Positions 15,793 to 24,718 are shown, numbered from the stretch's first letter. The stretch is DNA of 64,000 nucleotides from CAVTWS01 sp963732655 (GCA_963732655.1 CAVTAI010000013.1:496001-560000); one strand, 5' to 3'. The notes: generated by a model from the letters alone, not told the origin. Translations and numbers: made by a program.

Positions 15793-17931
15793 ATGCCCGT
15801 CGGTGACCCTCCCCTGCGCCTGGCGGACCTCGCCGCGCTGCCGCTCGAGCGCATCAAGGGGGTCGGGCCGAAGAAGGCCCAGTCAGCCGCCGAGCTCGGC
15901 ATCGCGACGGTGCTCGACCTGCTGACCTACTACCCACGCCGCTACATCGATCGGACCCGGGAGGCGACGGTCGCCGAACTGGTACCCGGTGAGGAGGGGA
16001 TGGTCCTGGTCGAGATCCGGTCGGTGACGTCTCGGCGCCTGAAGAACCGTCGCACCATGACCGAGATCACCGTCGGCGACGAAACCGGTCGGCTCAAGCT
16101 GGTCTTCTTCAACCAGCCCTGGCGTGAGCGGCAGCTCCAGGAAGGCATGACCGCGGCGGTCTACGGCAAGGTCGAGTTGTACCGCGAGGCCCGGCAGATG
16201 ACGAACCCCATCGTCGACCTGCTGGGGGATCGCACCGGCCGCATCGTGCCGGTTTACCCGCAGTCCGAGAAGGCCGGCATCGCCACGTGGGACCTGGCGG
16301 CGTGGACCGAGGACGCGTTGGCCAAATCGGCACCCCGGGGCATCGAGGACCCGGTGCCGGACGCCGTCGTCGAACGGTTCCGGTTCGTCGACCGTCAGCG
16401 GGCGCTGGCGTGCATCCACCACCCGAGCTCGATGGCCGAGGTCGCCGAGGGTCGCCGCCGACTGGTTTTCGACGAGCTGCTCCGCATCCAGGTGCGCCTG
16501 GTGCAGCGCAAGCGGGAGCTCGAGCGCACGGCCAAAGGGATCGTGCACCTGGTCGGCGGGGAGTTGGTGCGTCGGTTCCACGAGCGGTTGGACTTCCCGC
16601 TCACCGGGGCGCAGCAACGGGTCATCGCCGAGATCGAGGCCGATCTCGCCGCGCCCCACCCGATGCATCGGCTGCTGCAGGGTGACGTGGGCTCCGGGAA
16701 GACCGTGGTCGCCGTGTCGACGTTGTTGGCGGCCGTCCAGGGTGGCCACCAGGGAGCCCTGATGGCGCCTACCGAAGTCTTGGCGGAGCAGCACCATCTC
16801 GGGATCTCGGCGCTCCTCGATGGGTTCGCGGTCCCCGACCCGGACACGCTCATGGGCGAGCGTCCGCTGAAGGTGGAGCTCCTGGTCAGCCGCATCGGTG
16901 CCGCGGCTCGGCGCCAGGTCCTGGCCGACCTGGCCAGCGGTCAGATCGACCTCGCCATCGGCACCCACGCGCTGATCCAGGAGGGCGTGGCCTTCGCCTC
17001 GCTGGGCGCGGTGGTGATCGACGAGCAACACCGGTTCGGGGTGGAGCAGCGGGCGGCGTTGCGGGACAAGAACGCCGACGGCACCGTCCCGGATGTCCTC
17101 GTCATGACCGCCACCCCGATTCCGCGCACGGCCGCCATGACCGTGTACGGCGATCTCGACGTGTCGGTGCTCGACGAGCTGCCGCCGGGGCGCACCCCGA
17201 TCGTCACCTCGTGGGACATGGGTGACGACGCCGAGATGGGGGTGTGGGCCCATGTGCGCACCGAGGTGGCCGACGGTCGCCAGGCGTACGTCGTCTGTCC
17301 GCTCATCGACGAGTCGGAGAAGCTCGAGGTGGCGTCGGCCGAGGAGACGTACCAGCGGCTCGACGCCGGGGAGCTCTCCGGACTCCGACTCGGACTGCTG
17401 CACGGCCGGCTGGCCCCGGCCGAAAAGGAGCGGGTGATGTCGGCCTTCCGGGCGGGCGAGGTCGATGTCCTGGTGGCCACGACGGTCATCGAGGTCGGCG
17501 TCGACGTGCCGAACGCCACGGTCATGGTGATCCTCGACGCCGACCGATTCGGGATCGCGCAGCTCCACCAGCTCCGGGGCCGGGTCGGGCGAGGCGCCCA
17601 CCGGTCCACGTGCCATCTCGTCGGGGAACCGTCGACCCCTGACGGGCAGGCGCGACTGGAGGCGTTGGTGGCGTCGACCGACGGCTTCGAGCTGGCCGAG
17701 GTCGACCTCGACCTGCGGGGCGAGGGCACGATCATGGGCGAGCGCCAGAAGGGCCGCAACGACCTCAAGCTGGCCTCGTTGCGGCGTGATCGTGAGTGGG
17801 TCGAGGTGGCCCGCAACGTCGCCGTGGAGATCGTCGACGCCGACCCGACCCTGGCCCGGCACCGCGAGCTGGCGGAGGAGATCGACCTCCTGCTCGGCGA
17901 GGACGAAGCCGACTTCCTCCTCAAGAACTGA
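15793..17931 (+). CDS. recG: ATP-dependent DNA helicase RecG
   Basis: 712 aa, normal for RecG. The N-terminal wedge domain includes LLTYYPRRYIDRT and an OB fold. Helicase motif I GDVGSGKT is at about residues 297-304, motif II DEQH near 409, motif III MTATPIPRT, motif VI QLRGRVGRG, and the C-terminal LRGEGTIMGERQ motif. RecG remodels stalled forks and branches Holliday junctions. It is probably co-transcribed with the fakA-like gene. A long hairpin follows the stop. Confidence 0.95.
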   Translation: MPVGDPPLRLADLAALPLERIKGVGPKKAQSAAELGIATVLDLLTYYPRRYIDRTREATVAELVPGEEGMVLVEIRSVTSRRLKNRRTMTEITVGDETGRLKLVFFNQPWRERQLQEGMTAAVYGKVELYREARQMTNPIVDLLGDRTGRIVPVYPQSEKAGIATWDLAAWTEDALAKSAPRGIEDPVPDAVVERFRFVDRQRALACIHHPSSMAEVAEGRRRLVFDELLRIQVRLVQRKRELERTAKGIVHLVGGELVRRFHERLDFPLTGAQQRVIAEIEADLAAPHPMHRLLQGDVGSGKTVVAVSTLLAAVQGGHQGALMAPTEVLAEQHHLGISALLDGFAVPDPDTLMGERPLKVELLVSRIGAAARRQVLADLASGQIDLAIGTHALIQEGVAFASLGAVVIDEQHRFGVEQRAALRDKNADGTVPDVLVMTATPIPRTAAMTVYGDLDVSVLDELPPGRTPIVTSWDMGDDAEMGVWAHVRTEVADGRQAYVVCPLIDESEKLEVASAEETYQRLDAGELSGLRLGLLHGRLAPAEKERVMSAFRAGEVDVLVATTVIEVGVDVPNATVMVILDADRFGIAQLHQLRGRVGRGAHRSTCHLVGEPSTPDGQARLEALVASTDGFELAEVDLDLRGEGTIMGERQKGRNDLKLASLRRDREWVEVARNVAVEIVDADPTLARHRELAEEIDLLLGEDEADFLLKN

Positions 17932-17965
17932 TCCCAGCCGCGTCGCCGGTGCCGATCAGCCCCTC

Positions 17966-18014
17966 GAACTGCGCGCGGCGAGCGCCCTCCTGGGTTGCGC
18001 TGCGCGCGCAGTTC
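17966..18014. terminator. long hairpin after recG
   Basis: GAACTGCGCGC (17966-17976) pairs perfectly with 18004-18014. The enclosed bases can extend the stem (AGCGCCC with GGG and GCGCT, small bulge), leaving a TCCT-type loop. It lies between convergent recG and the minus-strand zinc-ribbon gene, so it is probably a bidirectional terminator. Confidence 0.6.
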
Positions 18015-18051
18015 ACGGTGGAGGTGCCGGTGGGGTACGCCGTCAGTTGCT

Positions 18052-18111
18052 GACGACTCAGCTGTCGAGGTCGTCGAACTCGACGACTCAGCTGTCGAGG
18101 TCGTCGAACTC
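18052..18111. repeat. 30-bp tandem repeat at 3' end of zinc-ribbon gene
   Basis: Two identical 30-bp units (18052-18081 and 18082-18111), followed by the first six bases of a third. The right-hand copy encodes the last residues and stop of the minus-strand small gene; the left-hand copy is a duplicate of that gene end beyond the stop. Confidence 0.9.
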
Positions 18112-18261
18112 GACGACGATGTCCCAGCGATCGAGGCAATCGGAGCATCGGTACGCCACGATGTCGCCCTCGTCGAACTCGGCGTCTGCCGCCGCGCCGA
18201 GCAGGTGGCAGGTTCCGCCGCAGTCGACGCAGATGATGGTGGTCGGGATCCGGGCGCCCAT
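18088..18261 (-). CDS. small zinc-ribbon-like protein, 57 aa
   Basis: ATG 18261 (complement) starts 2 bases after the SDR stop, so it is co-transcribed with the SDR. CVDC near residue 11 and CSDC near residue 39 form a likely four-cysteine zinc ribbon; the tail is acidic (VVEFDDLDS). Function unknown; such proteins are common in actinobacteria. Its 3' end lies in a 30-bp tandem duplication. Confidence 0.65.
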   Translation of the reverse strand: MGARIPTTIICVDCGGTCHLLGAAADAEFDEGDIVAYRCSDCLDRWDIVVEFDDLDS

Positions 18262-18263
18262 GG

Positions 18264-19124
18264 TCAGGCCAATCCGAGCAGCTGCTCACTCGCAGTCCAC
18301 AACCGGCGGGCCGCGTCGTCGTCGGTGGCGAACGGTTTCGGCTCGGCGCGCCGGGACTTCACGAAGTACTCGCCGCTGACCTCGGCCACCGACGGGTCCG
18401 TGGCGAGGAACACGGATGTGCGCGCCCCCTTTTCGGGGGTGATGAAGAAGGGGCTGGCCAGCCGCATCGCCCAGTCGCCGAGCCGGCCGCCGTCGCCGTC
18501 GCGCCCGAGGCGGGTGCGGACGGCACCGGGGTGACACGAGTTGGCGGTGACGCCGGTGCCGGCCAGTCGGCGGGCCAACTCGCGGGTGTACAAGATGTTG
18601 GCCAGCTTGGACTCGCCGTAGACCCGCATCACCTTGTAGTCACTGGTGGTCTGGAGGTCGTCGAAGTTCAACCCGCGTTTCGCCATTCCATGGGCGTCGG
18701 AGGCGACGACGACGATCCTTCCGGCCTCGGCCGCCTGGACGAGTGGCAACAGCTCGTGGACGAGCAACATGTGGCCCAGGTGGTTGACGCCGAACGTGGT
18801 CTCGAATCCGTCGACGGTGGTGGAGCGGTGGAGCTGGACGATCCCGGCGTTGTTGATCAGCACGTCGAGGTGGCCGAGCTCGTCGCGGAGTTGGGCCGCG
18901 GTCTCGCGGATCGACGCCAGCGAGGCGAGGTCGAGCTGGCGATGCTCCACGGTTGCTGCAGGGACCGTCGCTCTCACAGCGGCGACCGCCGCCATCCCTT
19001 TGGCGGCGTCACGGGTGGTCACGATGACCCGGTCGCCCTGCTCGGCGAGGGCTCGTGCCGTGGCGAGCCCGATCCCGGCGTTGCCGCCGGTGATGAGGAT
19101 CGTCCGGGCCGAGTCGGTAGGCAT
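18264..19124 (-). CDS. short-chain dehydrogenase/reductase
   Basis: 286 aa from ATG 19124. NAD(P)-binding ITGGNAGIGLATA is at the N-terminus, followed by the NNAG motif (INNAGIV) and catalytic YGESK (Tyr-x-x-x-Lys). The length and C-terminal half (NSCHPGAVRTRLGRD) resemble retinol-dehydrogenase/WWOX-like SDRs. Substrate unknown. Longer upstream in-frame starts exist, but they would add residues that do not look like an SDR N-terminus. Confidence 0.85.
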   Translation of the reverse strand: MPTDSARTILITGGNAGIGLATARALAEQGDRVIVTTRDAAKGMAAVAAVRATVPAATVEHRQLDLASLASIRETAAQLRDELGHLDVLINNAGIVQLHRSTTVDGFETTFGVNHLGHMLLVHELLPLVQAAEAGRIVVVASDAHGMAKRGLNFDDLQTTSDYKVMRVYGESKLANILYTRELARRLAGTGVTANSCHPGAVRTRLGRDGDGGRLGDWAMRLASPFFITPEKGARTSVFLATDPSVAEVSGEYFVKSRRAEPKPFATDDDAARRLWTASEQLLGLA

Positions 19125-19221
19125 GGCGGCGACGCTATCGCGACCCGCATCGGGCGCCGTTGACCCAGCTGCGACCACGATCCTAGATTTGCGATCATGC
19201 ACAGAAATAGGCGGAAACAGG

Positions 19222-21039
19222 GTGAAATTTCGCGATTCGCGCTCGATGGTCCTGGCCGGAAGTCTTCTCCTGGCCGGGCTGGCCAGTGCCGGACCGGTCT
19301 CGGCGCAGGCGCAGGACACGACGCCACCCACGATCCCGATGGGTGCGTTCACGTACTACAACACCTTTGCCCGCATCGACAACGAGATCATGGAGTGGAA
19401 CGAGAGCTACGACGCCGGTGGCATACGCGGCTACCTGATCCACGTCGACGGACGGTTCGATCGGTTCGTCCCGAATCCCCGGAGCGTCGACGAACGCCTC
19501 GCGGTCAGGGTCGGCGCCGGTGGCCGCTACGAGCTCCGGGCCCAGGACAACGCAGGCAACCTGTCGGCGCCCGTGACCATGGGCCTCGAGAGTTCGTTCG
19601 GACAGGGGGTGTCGTTGCAGGCGACGGCGGCGGCGACTCGTGTCGATCTCACCTGGAACTTGGGCGGCGGCGCGTCGCCCGGCGGCTTCGACATCCTGCG
19701 CGATGGTGTCGTGCTCAGCCATGTGAACGCCTCGACTCGGGCGTACACCGACACCACGCTGTCACGGGGGGTCCGCCACTACGCGGTGCGGGGGACGACG
19801 GACGAATCAGGTACGGCTCAGCCGACCGCCGCCTCGCGCTACGTCTATGTGGGCCCCGCAGACGGTGCCGCACCGTCGGCGCCCGGGTCGGTCGGCGCCA
19901 CGGTGTCGGGTTCGTCCATCGCCGTGACGTGGAGTGGAGCGACTGACGACGTGGGTGTGGTCGGCTACCGCGTCTACTCGTTCTTTCGCCGGGATGAAGT
20001 CGGCCCCAACGCGCGATCGTTCACCATCCCGGGCGCGCCCCCCGGTATCCATCGGGTCCGGGTCGGCGCCGTCGACCCAGCAGGGAACGTCACCTACTCG
20101 GGGTTCGTCACGGTGACCGTTGGTGGTCCCGACACCACCCCGCCCTCGCCGCCCGCGGTCACGGAGAGTTTCGCCTTCACCACGGCTCCGTTCCTGCTGC
20201 TCGGGCCCGCGACCGATGCCAACGGCATCAACGGGTATCTCATCCACGTCGACGGGGTCTACCGGATGTTCCGTCGCCCCCTCGCCCTGGTCCCGATCGA
20301 CGATCCCTGGGGTGCCGGGCTGCGCCCGGTCCTGGCCGCCTCAGAGCTCTACACGATGACCGGTTCGTCCGGGTGGCACCGAGTCGACGTGCGGGCTCAG
20401 GACATGTTCCAGAACAACTCGGTGCCGACGACGTTGTGGTTGCTCGATGGCTGCCTCTGCGTCGAATCCCTTCCGTATCCGATCGGAGTCGATGTCGTCC
20501 CGACGGCTGCGGGGGGCGTAACGGTCACATGGGACGCCCCGCCGTCGAGCCTCTCCGAGCTCAAAGGATGGGTCATCCACCGCGACGACCGATACGTCGC
20601 CTTCGTGCCGGCCGGGAGCTCGCCGACATGGTCGAGCGAACTCGAGTCCCCCGGGAGTCACAGCTACACCGTCCGGACTCAGCTGCGCGACGGTCGGTAC
20701 TCGGACCCGTCGGGGGACACGGTGACCATCGCCGAACCTCCCGGCGCGCCGAGACCGCCGACGCAGGTGAATCTCGACAGCAGCCCCACGCCTCCGGGTA
20801 CTGCGCTGGTCAACTGGAGCTACGACCAGTTCGGATCGCTGGCCGCCGGCGCGCTCGTCCATGTGGACGGGCAGTTCCGCGCGTGGGTGCCCGTCGGATC
20901 TGGCCTCTACGGTTGTGGTTGCATCATCACGCTCGACCTCGCACCGGGACCGCATCTGGTCGAGGTCCGCACCCAGGACAGCCGGGGCAACAACTCCACA
21001 CCCGTCGGCCTCAGCGTGACCATGCCGCCGCTGACCTGA
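19222..21039 (+). CDS. secreted fibronectin-type-III-like repeat protein
   Basis: 605 aa from GTG 19222; ATG 19246 is an alternative start. A signal peptide is clear: basic start, hydrophobic MVLAGSLLLAGLASAG, then a likely AxA cleavage before DTTPPTIP. The mature protein is a string of beta-sandwich modules of fibronectin-III character (DTTPPSPPAV, GAAPSAPGSVGATVSGSSIA). A motif of the form IHVDGxFxxFVP recurs near residues 70, 336, 449 and 543 in modified form. No catalytic motif or anchor is seen. Role unknown; possibly surface adhesion or carbohydrate binding. The frame runs open far upstream, but the antisense SDR occupies that DNA. Confidence 0.75.
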   Translation: MKFRDSRSMVLAGSLLLAGLASAGPVSAQAQDTTPPTIPMGAFTYYNTFARIDNEIMEWNESYDAGGIRGYLIHVDGRFDRFVPNPRSVDERLAVRVGAGGRYELRAQDNAGNLSAPVTMGLESSFGQGVSLQATAAATRVDLTWNLGGGASPGGFDILRDGVVLSHVNASTRAYTDTTLSRGVRHYAVRGTTDESGTAQPTAASRYVYVGPADGAAPSAPGSVGATVSGSSIAVTWSGATDDVGVVGYRVYSFFRRDEVGPNARSFTIPGAPPGIHRVRVGAVDPAGNVTYSGFVTVTVGGPDTTPPSPPAVTESFAFTTAPFLLLGPATDANGINGYLIHVDGVYRMFRRPLALVPIDDPWGAGLRPVLAASELYTMTGSSGWHRVDVRAQDMFQNNSVPTTLWLLDGCLCVESLPYPIGVDVVPTAAGGVTVTWDAPPSSLSELKGWVIHRDDRYVAFVPAGSSPTWSSELESPGSHSYTVRTQLRDGRYSDPSGDTVTIAEPPGAPRPPTQVNLDSSPTPPGTALVNWSYDQFGSLAAGALVHVDGQFRAWVPVGSGLYGCGCIITLDLAPGPHLVEVRTQDSRGNNSTPVGLSVTMPPLT

Positions 21040-21071
21040 GTTCGTAGCGGACCTGGAGTCGCTGACCTGAA

Positions 21072-21094
21072 TTACAGTCATGGACAGCATGTAA
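21072..21094. promoter_or_regulatory. operator candidate upstream of TetR gene
   Basis: TTACA (21072-21076) and TGTAA (21090-21094) form a 23-bp imperfect inverted repeat just upstream of the TACGAT -10 box (21104-21109), a plausible autoregulatory TetR site. Confidence 0.4.
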
Positions 21095-21103
21095 CGCCGT
21101 CGC

Positions 21104-21109
21104 TACGAT
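21104..21109 (+). promoter_or_regulatory. -10 box TACGAT of TetR gene
   Basis: The box overlaps an ATG at 21108, so that codon cannot be the start of a transcript from this promoter. ATG 21117 lies 7 bases after it and is preferred. Confidence 0.45.
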
Positions 21110-21116
21110 GAGCGGT

Positions 21117-21767
21117 ATGTCGTCGCTGCACCTCGAACGGCCCCTGTCATCCCGGGTCGCCGCGGGCAGCGCGCCGTGGGCCGGCAACCCTCCCCACCCG
21201 GCGGCGGCCCGGCAACGGCTGGTCGAGGCCGCGGAGCGGTGCATCGCCCGTGACGGTCTGGCCGCCACCTCGGTCGCCTCCGTGGCGGCCGAAGCCGGCG
21301 TCAGCCGCCCCACCGTGTACCGGTACTTCGACGACCGCGACGCGCTCGTCCGTCAGGCGTTCCATGCCGCGGCGGAACGGCTGCGGGAGGATGTGGCCCT
21401 CACCCTCGACGGCGTCACCGATCCGGCTGATGCGCTCGTCGAGGCGGCGATGGCTGCGTTGGCCTTCCTCGAGGCCGACCCCGTTCTGTCCGCCATCTGG
21501 AACGCCGCCGCGTCCGATGGCACCGTCGTCAGCACCTTCACCGGTGAGGCCGCCATCGAGTTCGCGTCGCTCGCCCTTGCGCCGGTGATCGACCGGGCGG
21601 GCTGGACCACATCGGAGGCGCACGAGTGCGTCGAGACCACGCTCCGGTTTGCCCTGTCGCTGCTCATCTCACCGCTCCCCGAGCGCACCGCTGCTGAGCT
21701 GGGTACGTACCTGGAGCGACGGCTGCTTCCCGCCGTCGGGCTGCATCTCGGCCGCACCCGTCGCTGA
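21117..21767 (+). CDS. TetR-family transcriptional regulator
   Basis: 216 aa. The HTH is at about residues 35-75 (SVASVAAEAGVSRPTVYRYF, then DDRDALVRQAF), after a 30-residue leader (HPAAARQRLVEAAERCIARD). The C-terminal ligand domain is helical and unclassified. I chose ATG 21117 over 21108 from the -10 box position. A cytochrome P450 gene starts 39 bases downstream in the same direction, so this is probably its regulator, possibly also controlling itself through the TTACA/TGTAA site. Confidence 0.85.
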   Translation: MSSLHLERPLSSRVAAGSAPWAGNPPHPAAARQRLVEAAERCIARDGLAATSVASVAAEAGVSRPTVYRYFDDRDALVRQAFHAAAERLREDVALTLDGVTDPADALVEAAMAALAFLEADPVLSAIWNAAASDGTVVSTFTGEAAIEFASLALAPVIDRAGWTTSEAHECVETTLRFALSLLISPLPERTAAELGTYLERRLLPAVGLHLGRTRR

Positions 21768-21806
21768 TCACACCCCTACTCACGATCCGAATCCCGAGAG
21801 GACGCC

Positions 21807-23057
21807 ATGCGCACCGACACCCTCACCTCTGGCCAAGAGCTGGTCGATCCCGCCTACTACGGAGAGTTCGGTCCGCCGCACGAGATGTGGACGGCGTTGC
21901 GGCACCACTCGCCCGTGTATCGATGTGAGCCCCGGTCTTATCCCGCCTTCTGGGCCGTGACGGGGCACGACGAGATCCTCGAGATCTCCACGCAGCCCGA
22001 CATCTTCCTGAACCAGCCCGGCATCGTCCTGACCGCCGAGGGGTACGCGGATCGCAGCCAGGGGGTCGGCCAGCTGCGGACCATCGTCGAGATGGATCCG
22101 CCCGAACACCGCGCCTTTCGCAAGGTCGCGGCCCCGTTCTTCACCCCTCGGTCGATCGCCCGCTACGAGGAGGCGACGCGCCGGAGCGCCAAGGAACTGA
22201 TCGACGCCCTGGCCGGAACCACCGGCGAGGGCGAATGCGATTTCGCCACCGACCTGGCCACGGCGCATCCGCTGCGGATCCTGTCGACCCTGCTCGGTCT
22301 GCCCCGAGAGCAGGAGCCCACCATTCTGCGCCTGACCAACCAGCTCTTCGGCTCCGACGACGCCGAGCTGGCCCGCCCCGGCGTCGATCACCAGACCGCC
22401 ATGATGGAGATCGCCGGGGAGCTCTTCGCGATGTTCGAGGAAGTGATCACCGATCGTCGGGCCCATCCGCGCGAGGACCTGATCTCGATCATCGCCAACG
22501 GGTTGGTCGACGGCGAGCCCATGGGCCCGCTCGAGACCTTCGGGTATTGCCTGATCACCTTCACCGCGGGGCACGACACGACCAAGAACGCCCTGGCCGG
22601 TGGCCTCAACGCCTTCATCGAACACCCCGACCAGCTCGAGCTGCTCCGGCAGGAACCCGATCTCCTCCCGTCCGCGGTCGACGAGGTCATCCGGTGGGCG
22701 TCTCCGGTCAACTACATGATGCGCACCGCCAAGACCGACGCCGAGGTGGCCGGACAGAAGATCAGCGCCGGAGACCACTTGCTCCAGTTCTACGCATCGG
22801 CCAACCGGGACGAGCGGCACTACGACGAACCCTTTGCGTTCCGCATCGACCGCGAGGCCAACAAGCACATGGGGTTCGGTATCGGTGAGCACTACTGCAT
22901 GGGCGCTCACCTGGCCCGTATGTCGCAGCGGGCGCTCCTCGACGAGTTCTCGCGTCGGGTGGTGTCGATCGAGCGCACGGGCGATCCCCAGTGGATCTCC
23001 TCGAGCTTCGTCGTCGGCTACAAACACCTCCCCGTGCGGTACCGCTTCACCGTGTAG
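21807..23057 (+). CDS. cytochrome P450
   Basis: 416 aa, typical of bacterial class I P450. Visible are the I-helix oxygen-activation motif FTAGHDTTKNA, an ExxR-type DEVIRW and the heme loop MGFGIGEHYCMG with its cysteine ligand. An RBS (GAGAGG) precedes ATG 21807. No ferredoxin or reductase gene adjoins, so electrons must come from elsewhere. Substrate unknown; the sequence reads like the CYP families acting on sterols, fatty acids or terpenoids in actinobacteria, but I cannot assign one. Confidence 0.92.
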   Translation: MRTDTLTSGQELVDPAYYGEFGPPHEMWTALRHHSPVYRCEPRSYPAFWAVTGHDEILEISTQPDIFLNQPGIVLTAEGYADRSQGVGQLRTIVEMDPPEHRAFRKVAAPFFTPRSIARYEEATRRSAKELIDALAGTTGEGECDFATDLATAHPLRILSTLLGLPREQEPTILRLTNQLFGSDDAELARPGVDHQTAMMEIAGELFAMFEEVITDRRAHPREDLISIIANGLVDGEPMGPLETFGYCLITFTAGHDTTKNALAGGLNAFIEHPDQLELLRQEPDLLPSAVDEVIRWASPVNYMMRTAKTDAEVAGQKISAGDHLLQFYASANRDERHYDEPFAFRIDREANKHMGFGIGEHYCMGAHLARMSQRALLDEFSRRVVSIERTGDPQWISSSFVVGYKHLPVRYRFTV

Positions 23058-23061
23058 CCCC

Positions 23062-23067
23062 TAGCCT
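23062..23067 (+). promoter_or_regulatory. -10 box TAGCCT of rsmD
   Basis: Ends 6 bases before GTG 23074: a leaderless start, only a few bases after the P450 stop. Confidence 0.5.
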
Positions 23068-23073
23068 TCCGGC

Positions 23074-23661
23074 GTGCGCGTCGTGGCAGGCACTTACCGG
23101 GGACGCCGACTGGTCGCCCCTCCCGGCACCCTCACCCGCCCGACGAGTGATCGGGTCCGGGAGGCCATCTTCAACACGCTCTTCGGGCTGGTGGACCTGA
23201 CCGACACCACCGTGGTCGACCTGTTCGCGGGTTCGGGCGCCCTCGGGATCGAGGCCTTGTCTCGCGGCGCGGCGTCGGCCGTCTTCGTCGACGACGACCG
23301 GCAGGCCCGCGCCGCCATCACGGCGAACCTCACCGCGCTCGGTCTCACGCACCGGGCGAAGGTGGTGGCTGGTGACGCCATCACGTGGGTCGAACGAGCG
23401 GGGCGACCCGTGGTTGCGGATGTGGTGTTCGCCGATCCTCCCTACGGCTACGACCGGTGGGACGTGCTGCTCGCCGCGTTGACAGCGGACATCGCCGTCC
23501 TCGAGTCCGATCGGGTACTCGACGGTTCCCCGGCATGGGAAGTCCTGAAGGTGAAGCGGTACGGCGGTACGGTGGTGACGTTCTGCGGCTCCCGCGCCGG
23601 GTCCGGGAACGCACAGACCCGCGCCGGGTCGGAGAATTCACAGAGAGGTGACCATTCGTGA
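23074..23661 (+). CDS. rsmD: 16S rRNA (guanine966-N2)-methyltransferase RsmD
   Basis: 195 aa. VVAGTYRGRRLVAPPG is the family N-terminus, followed by RPTSDRVREAIFN, the SAM loop VVDLFAGSGALGIEALSRG and the catalytic DPPY (VFADPPYGY). The last ~20 residues (after VVTFCGS) come from a diverged 27-bp duplication and look non-conserved. The start is leaderless GTG 23074. The stop overlaps the coaD start (GTGA). Confidence 0.92.
   Translation: MRVVAGTYRGRRLVAPPGTLTRPTSDRVREAIFNTLFGLVDLTDTTVVDLFAGSGALGIEALSRGAASAVFVDDDRQARAAITANLTALGLTHRAKVVAGDAITWVERAGRPVVADVVFADPPYGYDRWDVLLAALTADIAVLESDRVLDGSPAWEVLKVKRYGGTVVTFCGSRAGSGNAQTRAGSENSQRGDHS
23591..23644. repeat. diverged 27-bp tandem duplication at rsmD end
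   Basis: Units at 23591-23617 and 23618-23644 both begin CCCGCGCCGGGTC and end CACAGA. They encode the RsmD tail in frame (nine codons each) and end beside the coaD ribosome binding site (GAGAGG). Confidence 0.65.
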
Positions 23662-24137
23662 CGAGGGTGCTCTACCCCGGTTCGTTCGACCCCGTTCACA
23701 ACGGGCACGTGGAGATCGTGGAGACCGCAGCTCAGCTGTTCGACGAGGTCGTCGTGGCCGCCGTCCGCAACCCTCAGAAGGGTGAGCCCTTCTTCACGCT
23801 CGACGAACGGGCGCAGATCCTGTCCGAGACCTTCGCCCACCTTCCGAACGTGAGCTTCACCAGCTTCTCCAGCCTGGTCGTGGATCTGGCCCGCGAGGTC
23901 GAGGCCGACTTCATCGTCAAGGGGCTACGAGCCGTCTCGGACTTCGAGAGCGAGTTGCAGATGGCGCACATGAACAACGCCGTCTCGGGCGTGCACACCC
24001 TCTTCATCCCGGCGGCATCGAGCCGAACCTTTCTGGCTTCGAAGTTGATCCGGGAGATCGCCAAGTTCGGGGGCGACGTGTCGAGCATGGTCCCGGAGCC
24101 CGCGGCCAAGCGCATCGCGGAGCGGTTCGGGAAGTGA
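23658..24137 (+). CDS. coaD: phosphopantetheine adenylyltransferase CoaD
   Basis: 159 aa, the usual size. The nucleotidyltransferase signature YPGSFDPVHNGH (T/HxGH) is at the N-terminus; IVKGLRAVSDFESELQMAHM and the C-terminal SSRTFLASKLIREIA are family-typical. It converts 4'-phosphopantetheine and ATP to dephospho-CoA. GTG 23658 overlaps the rsmD stop; the next gene starts in its own stop (GTGA 24134-24137). Confidence 0.95.
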   Translation: MTRVLYPGSFDPVHNGHVEIVETAAQLFDEVVVAAVRNPQKGEPFFTLDERAQILSETFAHLPNVSFTSFSSLVVDLAREVEADFIVKGLRAVSDFESELQMAHMNNAVSGVHTLFIPAASSRTFLASKLIREIAKFGGDVSSMVPEPAAKRIAERFGK

Positions 24138-24718
24138 ACGACGAACCGTCGGCCCTCAGCGGATCGTCCACGGTCCCCACCGGCTCGACCTCCGCCGCTC
24201 CTGCGCCGACCGACACCGTCCTCCGGCGCGTGGTGGCCGTGCTGGAAGCGGCGCGTCCCGTCCCCCTCTCCACCTCGGTGATGGTGAACCGTGAGGAGCT
24301 GCTGGAGCTGATCGATACCGCGTTGACCCGCCTGCCCGAGGAGCTGCGGGCCGCCCGGTGGCTTCTCAAGGAGCGGGAGGAGTACCTGGCCACCGCTCGA
24401 CGCGACGGTGACGAGATCTTGACCCTGGCCCGCTCCCAGGCCGAGCGCATGGTCGAGCGCAACGAGATCGTCAAGGCCGCCGAGATGCGGGCCCGCCGGG
24501 TGGTCGACGACGCCGAGGCCGAAGGCCGCCGGATCCGGCGCCAGGTCGAGGACATGTGCGACTCTCGGCTCGCCGAGCTCGAGGGCATCGTTGAACGGAT
24601 CCGAACGGAGATCATCGAGGGTCGCATCGCCATGGCGGGGCCCCGCCGGCGCAAGAAACCGCCGACCCCGGAGCCGGAGCCGGCCCCGGCGGGACCGTTC
24701 GATCAGGACGCGGAATGA
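24134..24718 (+). CDS. sepIVA: SepIVA/DivIVA-like coiled-coil protein
   Basis: 194 aa. After a Ser/Thr/Pro-rich start, a helical segment (MVNREELLELIDTALTRLPE) resembles the DivIVA lipid-binding N-terminus. A long coiled coil follows, rich in Arg/Glu/Ala (ILTLARSQAERMVERNEIV), then a Pro/Glu-rich tail. Position between coaD and yceD, and the yceD-rnc-fpg-smc order downstream, match the mycobacterial SepIVA locus. Probable role in organising septal or polar envelope growth; this transfers from family and context. It overlaps both neighbours by 4 bases. Confidence 0.7.
   Translation: MNDEPSALSGSSTVPTGSTSAAPAPTDTVLRRVVAVLEAARPVPLSTSVMVNREELLELIDTALTRLPEELRAARWLLKEREEYLATARRDGDEILTLARSQAERMVERNEIVKAAEMRARRVVDDAEAEGRRIRRQVEDMCDSRLAELEGIVERIRTEIIEGRIAMAGPRRRKKPPTPEPEPAPAGPFDQDAE

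Noticed and set aside
15883..17862. 659-aa open frame on the minus strand over recG
   Set aside because: It is the antisense shadow of recG in GC-rich DNA; composition is His/Arg/Gly-rich with no domain, and recG is certain.
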